This document shows, in pieces, positions 40,539 through 49,901 of a stretch of DNA of 64,000 nucleotides; within the stretch, counting starts at the first letter, position 1; every line of letters begins with the position of its first letter. The stretch spans positions 58,974 through 122,973 of the forward strand of contig WRAN01000008.1 of the NCBI GenBank assembly GCA_009780185.1, read 5' to 3'. A model generated the notes under the pieces. It ran no database searches. It worked only from the letters and a program-made list of their open reading frames with translations, and was not told the origin of the DNA. A program made the position numbers and the translations under genes. The stretch comes from Defluviitaleaceae bacterium. Lineage in GTDB: Bacteria; Bacillota; Clostridia; Lachnospirales; WQUN01.

Positions 40539-42716
40539 ATGAGTAAAATAACACAATGCCCTGTAACTGGACATGGGCGGCCTGACTTCTCTAATGGCAC
40601 AAAAAACAAAGATTGGTGGCCAGAGCAACTAGAGATTGGCATTCTGCATCAAAACTCCAATAAGAGTAACCCTATGGGGGATGACTTTGACTATGCCAAG
40701 GCATTTAAGGCGCTTGACCTTGAAGCGGTAAAGCAGGATATTTTCGCACTAATGAAAGATTCCAAAGATTGGTGGCCGGCAGATTACGATCACTATGGAC
40801 CTTTCTTTATCAGAATGGCATGGCATAGCGCAGGAACGTACCGTACAATGGATGGTAGAGGCGGCGCAAGAGATGGCACACAGCGCTTTGCCCCCCTAAA
40901 TAGCTGGCCAGATAACGTAAACTTAGACAAAGCAAGGCGGCTTTTGTGGCCCATTAAAAAGAAATATGGTAGTAAATTATCCTGGGCTGACCTTATGATT
41001 CTAGCAGGTAACTGCGCTATCGAATCGATGGGTGGAAAGACAATCGGCTTTGCAGGCGGCAGAGCTGACGTTTGGGAGCCCCAAGAAGATGTTAACTGGG
41101 GCAGCGAAACAACATGGCTTGCCTCTGATCGGTATGGTGAAGGAAGAAAACTGGATAGCCCTCTTGCCGCAGTACAGATGGGGCTTATATATGTAAATCC
41201 CGAAGGTCCAGACGGCCAGCCTATACCCGCAGAATCTGCAAAAGATGTGCGTGAAACCTTTGGCCGTATGGCCATGAACGATGAAGAGACTGTTGCCCTG
41301 ATAGCGGGGGGCCATACCTTTGGCAAAGGACATGGGGCAGCCGCAGCAAAACATGTTGGCCCTGACCCAGAAGCGGCTCCTATCGAAGAGATGGGCTTAG
41401 GATGGAAAAGCAGCTACGGAAAAGGGCACAGCGGCGATACCATTGGTTCAGGCATAGAAGGGGCATGGAAGCCAAACCCAACAAAATGGGATATGGGCTA
41501 CCTAAAAGTGATGTTTAAATATGAGTGGGAACTTGTAAAAAGTCCTGCCGGTGCTTTCATTTGGTTAGCTAAAGATGTTGATGATGAAGATATGGTTGTT
41601 GACGCCTTTGACTCTGCTAAAATGCACCGCCCAATGATGACAACCGCAGATTTATCTCTGAAATTTGACCCAGTCTACGAAAAAATTGCAAGAGGCTACC
41701 TAGCCAACCCAGATAAGTTTGCAGACGCCTTTGCCAGGGCCTGGTTCAAGCTAACTCATAGAGATATGGGGCCGCTTGTGCTTTACTTAGGCAAAGATGT
41801 GCCCAAAGAAGAGTTTATCTGGCAAGACCCACTTCCTAAAGCAGCTTACATCCTAACAGGAGAAGATATTGCGGATATTAAAGAAAAAATTGCCTCGTCA
41901 GGGCTTAGTATCTCTCAACTTGTAAAAACCGCTTGGGCAAGTGCTTCTACTTTCAGAAGCTCTGATTTAAGAGGCGGAGCAAATGGTGCAAGAATACAAC
42001 TTGAACCGCAAATTAGTTGGGAAATCAATGAACCTGATATGCTTAAAGAGGTTTTAGGAAAGTATAAAGATGTGCAAAAAAACTTTAGCACAGGCAGTAA
42101 GAATGTTTCCCTTGCAGATTTAATTGTTCTTGGCGGAGTTGTTGGTATAGAGATGGCAACAATGAAAGCCGGCAAACATATAAAAATACCTTTTACCCCA
42201 GGCAGGACTGATGCAACACCAGAGCAAACAGACATTAAATCTTTTGCTGTACTTGAGCCGATTTACGATGGCTTTAGGAATTACCTAAAGCATGATTTGG
42301 ACACCCCAGCAGAAAAACTTCTTTTGGATAAAGCCCAGCTTTTAGGTCTTAGTGCACCAGAAATGACTGTGCTAGTCGGCGGGCTAAGAGTACTAGGCAT
42401 CAACTATAAAGACACAGACTTGGGCATGTTGACTGATAAACATGAAACACTTACCAATGACTTTTTTATAAACATTCTTGATATGGAAATCATGTGGAAG
42501 AAAACCAATGATAAAAATATCTTCAAAGGCATAGAACGGAAAAGCGGAAAAGAACAGTGGCGTGCTACAAGGGCAGATTTAGTATTTGGTTCAAACTCAC
42601 AGCTTAGAGCTATTTCTGAAGTTTACGCCAGTGACGATGCAGATGATAAATTTATAAACGACTTTATTAACGCATGGAACAAGGTTATGAACGCAGACAG
42701 GTTTGACCTATTGTGA
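40539..42716 (+). CDS. katG: Catalase-peroxidase KatG
   Basis: [51 protein letters not shown]; 725 aa full length. Confidence 0.98.
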   Translation: MSKITQCPVTGHGRPDFSNGTKNKDWWPEQLEIGILHQNSNKSNPMGDDFDYAKAFKALDLEAVKQDIFALMKDSKDWWPADYDHYGPFFIRMAWHSAGTYRTMDGRGGARDGTQRFAPLNSWPDNVNLDKARRLLWPIKKKYGSKLSWADLMILAGNCAIESMGGKTIGFAGGRADVWEPQEDVNWGSETTWLASDRYGEGRKLDSPLAAVQMGLIYVNPEGPDGQPIPAESAKDVRETFGRMAMNDEETVALIAGGHTFGKGHGAAAAKHVGPDPEAAPIEEMGLGWKSSYGKGHSGDTIGSGIEGAWKPNPTKWDMGYLKVMFKYEWELVKSPAGAFIWLAKDVDDEDMVVDAFDSAKMHRPMMTTADLSLKFDPVYEKIARGYLANPDKFADAFARAWFKLTHRDMGPLVLYLGKDVPKEEFIWQDPLPKAAYILTGEDIADIKEKIASSGLSISQLVKTAWASASTFRSSDLRGGANGARIQLEPQISWEINEPDMLKEVLGKYKDVQKNFSTGSKNVSLADLIVLGGVVGIEMATMKAGKHIKIPFTPGRTDATPEQTDIKSFAVLEPIYDGFRNYLKHDLDTPAEKLLLDKAQLLGLSAPEMTVLVGGLRVLGINYKDTDLGMLTDKHETLTNDFFINILDMEIMWKKTNDKNIFKGIERKSGKEQWRATRADLVFGSNSQLRAISEVYASDDADDKFINDFINAWNKVMNADRFDLL

Positions 42717-42734
42717 GCATGAGGGGAGATAAAA

Positions 42735-43127
42735 ATGAACGTAAAAAGATTACTATTTATGATAGCAGGCTTCCTGCTTCTTGGCGTCGCTTTTATTGGC
42801 ATATTTGTACCAGGGGTGCCTAGAACAGGTTCAATAATAGGCGCATCTTTCTTCTTTTCAAGAAGCAGCAAAAGACTTGAGGCTTGGCTGGAGCGCACAT
42901 ATTTCTTTGGCCCATTCCTTCGGCACTATAGATACGGAGAGGGTATACCTACCTCTCTAAAAGTATTTAGTATTAGCCTTATGTGGGTAGGCATGATAAT
43001 TTCTATGTGGATAGTAAATGAGACATGGATGTATGTATTTCTAACAAGCCTTGGTCTAATTATTACTGCTCATATATTAACAATACGAGCTAAAGTTCTA
43101 TCCTTAACGCTTAAAGAAAGAGGTTGA
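42735..43127 (+). CDS. DUF454 (YbaN) family membrane protein
   Basis: IAGFLLLGVAFIGIFVPGVPRTGSIIGASFFFSRSSKRLEAWL. Confidence 0.85.
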   Translation: MNVKRLLFMIAGFLLLGVAFIGIFVPGVPRTGSIIGASFFFSRSSKRLEAWLERTYFFGPFLRHYRYGEGIPTSLKVFSISLMWVGMIISMWIVNETWMYVFLTSLGLIITAHILTIRAKVLSLTLKERG

Positions 43128-43133
43128 TTAAAC

Positions 43134-43466
43134 ATGTTAGATATTAACAAAGATACATTCCAATCCGAAGTATTGGATGCAGAGGGTTTAGTGGTTGTTG
43201 ATTACTGGAGAGAATCTTGCCCAGACTGTGTAGCTCTTATTCCCGAGCTTGAAGATTTTGTTAAGAGGAATAGTGGCCGTGCAAAGTTTTGCAAGGTCGA
43301 TGTTAGCACCAATAAAGATTTGGCTAGGAAACAGGGCCTCGCAAGTATTCCAAGTATTATCTTTTATAGAAATGGTAAAAAGGAGCATGTTTTTACTGGA
43401 GATTTTGTGGAAAAGATTAGGATGGAAGGTGTCCAAAATAAATTGGATGAATTATTGGCTGTGTAG
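43134..43466 (+). CDS. Thioredoxin family protein (CPDC active site)
   Basis: VVVDYWRESCPDCVALIPELEDF; QGLASIPSIIFYRNGKK. Confidence 0.92.
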   Translation: MLDINKDTFQSEVLDAEGLVVVDYWRESCPDCVALIPELEDFVKRNSGRAKFCKVDVSTNKDLARKQGLASIPSIIFYRNGKKEHVFTGDFVEKIRMEGVQNKLDELLAV

Positions 43467-43541
43467 CCTTGGTTTCTTAGTGAATTAAAAAAAAGAGCGC
43501 CTCTGCTAGTAATATGGCAGAGGCGCTCTACGTATACGTGC

Positions 43542-43700
43542 TTATTCTGCTTCAAACATATCCTTGCCTACGCCACATAATGGACAAACATAGTCATCGG
43601 GTACATCTTCCCACTTTGTGCCGGGGGCTACACCATGGTCTGGGTCACCGGCTTCAGGGTCATACACATAAGAACAAATGCTGCATACATACTTTTGCAT
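43542..43700 (-). CDS. Rubredoxin (start refined to MQKYVC)
   Basis: [47 protein letters not shown]. Confidence 0.97.
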   Translation of the reverse strand: MQKYVCSICSYVYDPEAGDPDHGVAPGTKWEDVPDDYVCPLCGVGKDMFEAE

Positions 43701-43778
43701 TGATACTTCCTCCTTTTGATGAGCAAAAATCGCAATGCGTTTTTGCAAATGTTTTTCCGCTGGCTAAGTGTTTCTATT

Positions 43779-44393
43779 TTATTTGGAAAGGATCTTTTCA
43801 AAATCCTTTGCTCCGTGCTTACACAATGGGCAGATAAAATCTTCTGGAAGGGGTTCACCTTCATATATATAGTTGCAGATTCGGCAGCGATAGCCCATGC
43901 TTGTGGACTTATCTGGCTTTGGCTTTATGTTTTTGTGGTAATAGGCATAGGTCACGCTGGTCGTGTCTGAGATTACTTCCCCGTGAGTCATTAGAGCAAT
44001 GAACATAGTATGGGTATCAATATCCACTGTAGAGATTACTTTGCCTGAGATATACGCATTGGTATGCTTTGTAAGATATATAATGCCGTTTGCGCTTCTA
44101 GTAATTTCTTCGTAGCCTTTAAACTTATCCACATCACGGCCACTGCGGAACCCAAAATCCTCGAATACTTTAAAAGGTGTATCTTCGGTTAATATTGATA
44201 TATTGAATTCCCCTGTTTTTACTATCATGTCATGAGTATAGTTTTCTTTGCTTACAGTTATTGCGATTTTATGAGGGGATATACTTGTAACTTGCATAAG
44301 TGTATTGATTATGCAGCCATTATCCTTGGCTCCATCTTGTGCTGTAAGCACATACAGCCCGTATCCTATTTTATATAAAGCTTCGGCCTCCAC
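43779..44393 (-). CDS. Flavin reductase-rubredoxin fusion (high-molecular-weight rubredoxin)
   Basis: N-term flavin reductase-like KIGYGLYVLTAQDGAKDNGCIINTLMQVTSISPHKIAITVSK; C-term YRCRICNYIYEGEPLPEDFICPLCKHGAKDFEK. Confidence 0.93.
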   Translation of the reverse strand: MEAEALYKIGYGLYVLTAQDGAKDNGCIINTLMQVTSISPHKIAITVSKENYTHDMIVKTGEFNISILTEDTPFKVFEDFGFRSGRDVDKFKGYEEITRSANGIIYLTKHTNAYISGKVISTVDIDTHTMFIALMTHGEVISDTTSVTYAYYHKNIKPKPDKSTSMGYRCRICNYIYEGEPLPEDFICPLCKHGAKDFEKILSK

Positions 44394-44554
44394 ATGATAC
44401 CTCCTGCTATTTAGTACGTGCTATTGTTATATCATGTTTTGATGGTTTTGCCAAAGGTTTTATCTGCAGTAAAGTGAAAAAGGGAGCCTAGTGGCATCCC
44501 TTCTTGCTTTTTCATTATATGAGGTTATTGCTAAAGACTTCCGTGTGAAGAATA

Positions 44555-44776
44555 TTAATCAATAACCTCGACCAGTCGCCGATTAATTTTATTATTGTAA
44601 AAAGAATCATGAGACATGCTGCTGGTGATATCGAAAGGAATTTTTTTCTCACGTAGCACTGCCTTTACAAACATGTTGATGGCAATGGATGGTGTAATGC
44701 CAACATCGCTGCAAAACGCGTCAAAGCTACGTCTTACATCATCATCGATTAGCACATGGAGAGTGTTTTGGCTCAT
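44555..44776 (-). CDS. RelB/DinJ-like antitoxin, no adjacent toxin
   Basis: VLIDDDVRRSFDAFCSDVGITPSIAINMFVKAVLREKKIPFDI. Confidence 0.85.
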   Translation of the reverse strand: MSQNTLHVLIDDDVRRSFDAFCSDVGITPSIAINMFVKAVLREKKIPFDITSSMSHDSFYNNKINRRLVEVID

Positions 44777-44904
44777 ATTACCACTCCTTATGGGTAAAAA
44801 TATGTGATTTCTACAACAAAAGCCCCCAGACCGGGGGCTTTTGCTGTTTTATCTTTGGTATGGGTTATAAATCCTTAATACATACTTGCTTTAAGTGCTT
44901 TAGA

Positions 44905-47900
44905 TTAACGAGAGCGAACTACTGCAACATTACCTTCGCGGGTTAGTACATAGTCATTTTGATAGCCGAAAGCGTTGAATAGGAAGCGGAATGGAAGGTA
45001 GATGCGGTTGTTGCGGAATACTGGTGCTACTGTGCCGCTTGGGCCTGATTGGCCTTCGGCAAAGTCAGCGATATCAACTGTTCCTACAGCGCCGTCAACT
45101 ACGATGGTTGCTGTGGTTGAGTTCTGGGTCAAGATAACGGTTACCCATTGACCTTGATAATTCCAACCAGAGATGGTTGCTACACCAGAAGCCCAGTTGA
45201 TGTTTTCGTCGGCTACGCCAGCGGTTACGGCGAAGGCACGAGCAGCTACAAAGCCAGCTTCATGAGCCATACCAGGTAGACGTTCCCAGATAACTGGTGG
45301 GGTGATTCCGCCGATTGCTACTACTGGGTCGAAGCGTACGCCGTCTAAGGAGAGTGCTTGGCCGCCAGAGATGCCATCTTCAGGAATGATGTTTTCGATG
45401 AAGCGTACTGCATATGGGAATGTGTTGAACACACCGTTAATAACGATGTTGGCGCCAGTTACGTTGTGGTTTGCAACCAGGCTATGGTTACGTGCCACAG
45501 CATTACCAGATACAACTATGCTGTAGATTTCATCGTAGTATACGATACCAAATACCTCATTACCGCTAAGGGTGATAGAGCCTTGGATATCTGGGTCAGC
45601 AGCGCGAGTTACTGTCAACTGCATAACAATTGATTCACCACCAGCAGAGAGAACTCTGTGGTTACGTGTTACAGTTACTTGCAGGCCGCTTTGATTGTCG
45701 GTGATAACTGTGCCTTCGTTTACAAGGGTAATATCCCAAGGACGAGGAAGCAGTTGTCTGCCAACATAGATCCACAGATGGTCACCCATTGCCAGGCTAC
45801 CGCCGCGGGTTTCTTCGATAATGATATTACCGATTGGTGTACGTGGGATATTGTTTTCACGACCCACGAAATCAACTGCTACTGGACCACCTTCAAGAGT
45901 AACAGTTATTGGATCCCATACGGTACCGATTACTGCTGTGTTGTCAGCTTCTGGAAGAAGTGCAACGCCAGGGCCGGTAACGGTTACAGGGATATCACCA
46001 TCATATTTGTGCTCAAAACCAGCTTCTACGCTTAGACGGAATTCTACTTCAAGGGTACGAAGTGCTGTGCGGCCTTGAGGTAAACCGTGGTTAAGAGAAA
46101 TGATGTGGTCAGAGATAAAGCGTACGTTAGGGTTGGTGCCTTGACCTGTAGCAGGACGTGTTTGCCATTCGGTCCAACCAAATCCAGGTGCTCCAGTTGG
46201 GTACAAGCGATATCTCATTTGCATTGGCTGGATGCCTTCTGGGAATTGGAAGTTGATTGGGTGACCAGGACCCATGTGAAGCGCGTTGCCTACGTTTTCA
46301 ACGATGCGTAGGGTTGCGGTTGAGTTGGTTGCGCCGCGACCGTCTGCAACTGTGCGGTCAGATTGTGAGAAGTAGTGGGTTATTGCTCCAACTTGCACGG
46401 TGCTACCAGAGCGGAAGTCAGCTGTGCCAATTACGTCAAGAGAAAGGCCAGCTGCTACGCGGGTTGCAACGTGAAGGGTTCTTGCATAGGTGCCAACACC
46501 TGGATTCCAGTCGGACCATACGCTTGAACAGTTGGAGTTTTCACATCTGAAGGTGCCTGGGCAGGTGTCAAGTAGGCAGAAGCAAAGGAAGTTTGGATTG
46601 AATTGAGCGCCTGTTACTGCGCCTGTTACTTGGCATGCGCCTGTTGTCGCTGTGCCGTGTGGGGAAAGTCTACCAACGCGTGCGTCGATGTTTACAGCTC
46701 CGGTTGCAGGTGCGCCAGCACCGGCGATAAGAACTAGACCTTGAAGTTGAAGTTGGCCAATTAAGTCAGCAGTATGCAAGTCACTGTGACTTCCAACGTT
46801 AGGGATAACTATTACACGCTCATGACGGTTGTTGTCTGGGCGGAAATAGTCATGTACGAAAACGTCGTTAAATCTGCCATTTTCAAGGAATGTTGTTGTT
46901 TGAGCAGCTGTTAAGCCTGATTGCCAAATAGATCTTGGATTTGGGGAAACCACATGCAAGTTGTGAGATGTTACTGGTGACCAGAAATAGTTGGCTGGTG
47001 CAGTAAGTCTTACAGCAATATGGCTAGGCAGGTTAAGGGTAGTTTCGTTGTATACAGCGTTGTTACGGAAGCCTTGTACTCTGTTGGCAAGGTTTCTGTT
47101 ACCCATGGTTGCGCCGCCAGCTCTAAGTGCGTAAGGAGCGATCTCTGCAATTGTTACATTGCTAAGATGTGCTTGGTTGTCGAAGTAGACAACTGAGCCG
47201 TAACGGATATCAATACCGCGTCCTGGAACGCTGGAGATTGGAGCGTTTAGCAATTCAATAGTATCGCCGAACTGAGTAGCACGAACGATGAGGCGTTCGG
47301 TGTTACCACGAACTCTTGCGATTGGCATGGTGAAACGTAGCCATCCATTGACACCGACTGGAGGTGCTCCATTTGGGAATTCAAGGGTTACAAATCCTGT
47401 TGTAAATGGATAAGGGCCTGTAACAAAGGTAGCTATTGGTGCGCTTGCGCCATCTAATGTAGCAACAAGAATGTTGTTATTATCAACAACAGTAGTGTTT
47501 ATTGCACGACCTACTTCTGTGCCAACACGCTGCATAGGAAGTTGGCGGCGATCTGGAGTACTTGGGAATCTAGCGCCATCGGTCAACTCAACGCCAAATG
47601 TTACAGCTTGGCCAACGCCACCACCGGGTTGTGTACGATGAACTGTATCAAGTATACGATTAAGATCTATGCTAACTAATACTTCGTCAGCTACACGGCC
47701 GTATCCTGTGCGTACTGGTTGCTCTGCTGCAAGTGCAGCAGAAGCACCAGGTGCATTAGACCATGCGGTATTTGCAAATGGGAATTGTAGGCGAATCGGA
47801 TAAGTTGTGATATCTGTCGCTGCAAGGTTGATTAAGTTTGCAAGTGTCCATGCCGCATATGGCAAGAATGGAGTTGCAGTGCCAACAGCGGGAGCTGCTA

Positions 47901-48564
47901 CTGTTTGTAGACGTACAAAAACTGGTTCCCAGATATGAATATCTACGTTAGCCGCAGCTTGATCGGAACCTGTTGGACGTCCCTGATGGATGATGCCATC
48001 AGTGGTGGTGTTTAGTCTTAGTACCCATCCAGTATGGACCCAAACATCATCGGCACTCCAAGCTTGATCTTCAGTACGAGTACCAAGCACTGACCATGAT
48101 GTTTCACTACGTACTACATGTCCAGTAAGGCTGCTTGCCAAGGGCGCGTTAAATGGTGCTAGAACTGGTATTGCGCCAGGAGCGTCAGCGGCTGCAAGGG
48201 GGGTAGTGTTTGTAACAGCAGCAGCTTGGTTTGTAAAAATAGGTGGAAGTGCTACACCTGTAAACAATCTAGAGCCTGTTGGTGTAGGTGGCACGAATGT
48301 TAAGTCAGCAGTGCGCCACTCACCATTACTGCCGTTACCAGCAGCATCTCTCAAAGTCCATGGATCAAGTTCACCTGTCGGTATTCCAGTTGGAACACCT
48401 GCGCCAGATAGCCATGGGGAAACCAATTGAGATCTGCCCTGTGTGCTTGAGATAATGTGGTTAGACACGGTACCCGGCCTTGCTTCAGGCTGAGCGAACA
48501 ATGTCGTTGGCAAAAGCGAGAGAATCATAGCTACTGCCAAAAATAAAGCAATTTTTCTTTTCAT
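44905..48564 (-). CDS. Large secreted/cell-surface protein, paralog 3 (start refined to MKRKIALFL)
   Basis: Signal peptide MKRKIALFLAVAMILSLLPTTLFA; C-terminus FRNNRIYLPFRFLFNAFGYQNDYVLTREGNVAVVRSR; identical leader upstream. Confidence 0.78.
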   Translation of the reverse strand: MKRKIALFLAVAMILSLLPTTLFAQPEARPGTVSNHIISSTQGRSQLVSPWLSGAGVPTGIPTGELDPWTLRDAAGNGSNGEWRTADLTFVPPTPTGSRLFTGVALPPIFTNQAAAVTNTTPLAAADAPGAIPVLAPFNAPLASSLTGHVVRSETSWSVLGTRTEDQAWSADDVWVHTGWVLRLNTTTDGIIHQGRPTGSDQAAANVDIHIWEPVFVRLQTVAAPAVGTATPFLPYAAWTLANLINLAATDITTYPIRLQFPFANTAWSNAPGASAALAAEQPVRTGYGRVADEVLVSIDLNRILDTVHRTQPGGGVGQAVTFGVELTDGARFPSTPDRRQLPMQRVGTEVGRAINTTVVDNNNILVATLDGASAPIATFVTGPYPFTTGFVTLEFPNGAPPVGVNGWLRFTMPIARVRGNTERLIVRATQFGDTIELLNAPISSVPGRGIDIRYGSVVYFDNQAHLSNVTIAEIAPYALRAGGATMGNRNLANRVQGFRNNAVYNETTLNLPSHIAVRLTAPANYFWSPVTSHNLHVVSPNPRSIWQSGLTAAQTTTFLENGRFNDVFVHDYFRPDNNRHERVIVIPNVGSHSDLHTADLIGQLQLQGLVLIAGAGAPATGAVNIDARVGRLSPHGTATTGACQVTGAVTGAQFNPNFLCFCLLDTCPGTFRCENSNCSSVWSDWNPGVGTYARTLHVATRVAAGLSLDVIGTADFRSGSTVQVGAITHYFSQSDRTVADGRGATNSTATLRIVENVGNALHMGPGHPINFQFPEGIQPMQMRYRLYPTGAPGFGWTEWQTRPATGQGTNPNVRFISDHIISLNHGLPQGRTALRTLEVEFRLSVEAGFEHKYDGDIPVTVTGPGVALLPEADNTAVIGTVWDPITVTLEGGPVAVDFVGRENNIPRTPIGNIIIEETRGGSLAMGDHLWIYVGRQLLPRPWDITLVNEGTVITDNQSGLQVTVTRNHRVLSAGGESIVMQLTVTRAADPDIQGSITLSGNEVFGIVYYDEIYSIVVSGNAVARNHSLVANHNVTGANIVINGVFNTFPYAVRFIENIIPEDGISGGQALSLDGVRFDPVVAIGGITPPVIWERLPGMAHEAGFVAARAFAVTAGVADENINWASGVATISGWNYQGQWVTVILTQNSTTATIVVDGAVGTVDIADFAEGQSGPSGTVAPVFRNNRIYLPFRFLFNAFGYQNDYVLTREGNVAVVRSR

Positions 48565-48594
48565 ACTTTCTCCTTTCCGGTTTTCGAAGTGCGT
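48565..48594 (-). promoter_or_regulatory. Conserved 30-nt leader/SD of secreted paralog 3
   Basis: ACGCACTTCGAAAACCGGAAAGGAGAAAGT. Confidence 0.7.
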
Positions 48595-48818
48595 ATTCCC
48601 CAACCAAAACCCAAAAAGAGACAAAAAATCAATCAATTCGGCACTTTCGTCCGTAACAATTATGTAATTATGCCTATTCAATGCCTATAAGCAGCCACCT
48701 ACCCCCACGCTAAGTTTTGATGATATTGCCAAACCCGGTTTTGATGATACCGACAAACCTTTTTGACACCCACCTCCCACTAATGTAAACTCAAAAAAAC
48801 ACCAAAAAGGAGCCCTCC

Positions 48819-49901
48819 ATGGATCAAAAACAATACATAAAACCCACTGTAGAAATCCAATTCGCCCACGAACTTACTGCCCTTCAAGCCGCCGATACCA
48901 CCAACCCAAAACCAGAAAACTGGCAGCTAAGCCCAAAAGCCGTCCGCAATTTCATCCTCGGCGACAAAAAACAAAACATAACCCAAAAATACTACGGCAA
49001 CGATGCCTTAGTGGAGCGCTGTATAATAACCCTGGCAGGCAACCGAGGCCTAATGCTAGTAGGCGAACCAGGTACAGCCAAAACCATGCTGTCAGAGCTA
49101 TTATCCGCAGCAATATCCGGCACCAGTGTCAACACCATCCAAGGCACCGCAGGCACCACTGATGACAACATAAAATACTCCTGGAACTACGCCCTATTAC
49201 TAGCAAAAGGCGCATCAAGAGAATCACTAGTCCCTGCCCCACTATATATAGGTATGGAAAAAGGCCTAGTCACCCGCTTCGAAGAAATCACCCGCTGCTC
49301 CGCAGAAATCCAAGATACCTTAATCAGCGTAATGAGCGATAAAATCCTCTCAATACCAGAACTGGGCGAAACAGGTTTCTTATTCGCAAAGCAAGGCTTC
49401 AATATAATAGGCACCGCCAATACTCGCGACCGTGGTGTAAACGAAATGTCATCCGCCCTAAAGCGCCGCTTTAACTTCGAAACCGTTTTTCCGATAAATA
49501 ACGTAAAACTGGAATGTCAAATAATAGAAGACCAATGCACCGCCTTACTGGGAGACAAAAAGCTAATAGACAAAGACATAGTAAACCTAATAGCCACAAC
49601 CTTCCACGAACTACGCCAAGGCCAATCCGCCGACGGAGTAAAAGTAGACCCACCCTCCGCAGTAATGAGCACAGCAGAAGCCGTGTCCGTCTACTACCAA
49701 ACCGCACTTACAGCCCACTATTACAACAGCGGCCGCCTTTCGATAGACAATCTAGTCCAAAACCTACTAGGGGCGGTAATAAAAGAAAGTCGCGACGATA
49801 TTTCAAAACTAAAATCCTATTTCAACACGATAGTAAAGAACCGTAGCAAGCAAAAAGGCCCCTGGGAGGCCTTCTACGAGGCAAGAAAATGGATCAAATA
49901 A
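48819..49901 (+). CDS. MoxR-family AAA+ ATPase (YehL-like)
   Basis: LMLVGEPGTAKTMLSELL Walker A; GLVTRFEEITRCSAEIQDTLISVMSDK; NIIGTANTRDRGVNEMSSALKRRFNFE. Confidence 0.92.
   Translation: MDQKQYIKPTVEIQFAHELTALQAADTTNPKPENWQLSPKAVRNFILGDKKQNITQKYYGNDALVERCIITLAGNRGLMLVGEPGTAKTMLSELLSAAISGTSVNTIQGTAGTTDDNIKYSWNYALLLAKGASRESLVPAPLYIGMEKGLVTRFEEITRCSAEIQDTLISVMSDKILSIPELGETGFLFAKQGFNIIGTANTRDRGVNEMSSALKRRFNFETVFPINNVKLECQIIEDQCTALLGDKKLIDKDIVNLIATTFHELRQGQSADGVKVDPPSAVMSTAEAVSVYYQTALTAHYYNSGRLSIDNLVQNLLGAVIKESRDDISKLKSYFNTIVKNRSKQKGPWEAFYEARKWIK

Noticed and set aside
48565-48681. Extended N-terminus of paralog 3 in the ORF track (start 48681)
   Set aside because: The conserved leader/SD and MKRKIA signal peptide place the start at 48564
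49471-49707. Leu/Arg-rich minus-strand ORFs in the MoxR/DUF4132 operon (also 49809-50054, 57299-57856)
   Set aside because: Low-complexity antisense shadows created by C-rich CTA/GCC codons; no SD or domain
49514-49846. 110-aa +1-frame ORF inside MoxR
   Set aside because: Overlaps a strong AAA+ CDS; Arg/Pro/Ser-rich out-of-frame translation
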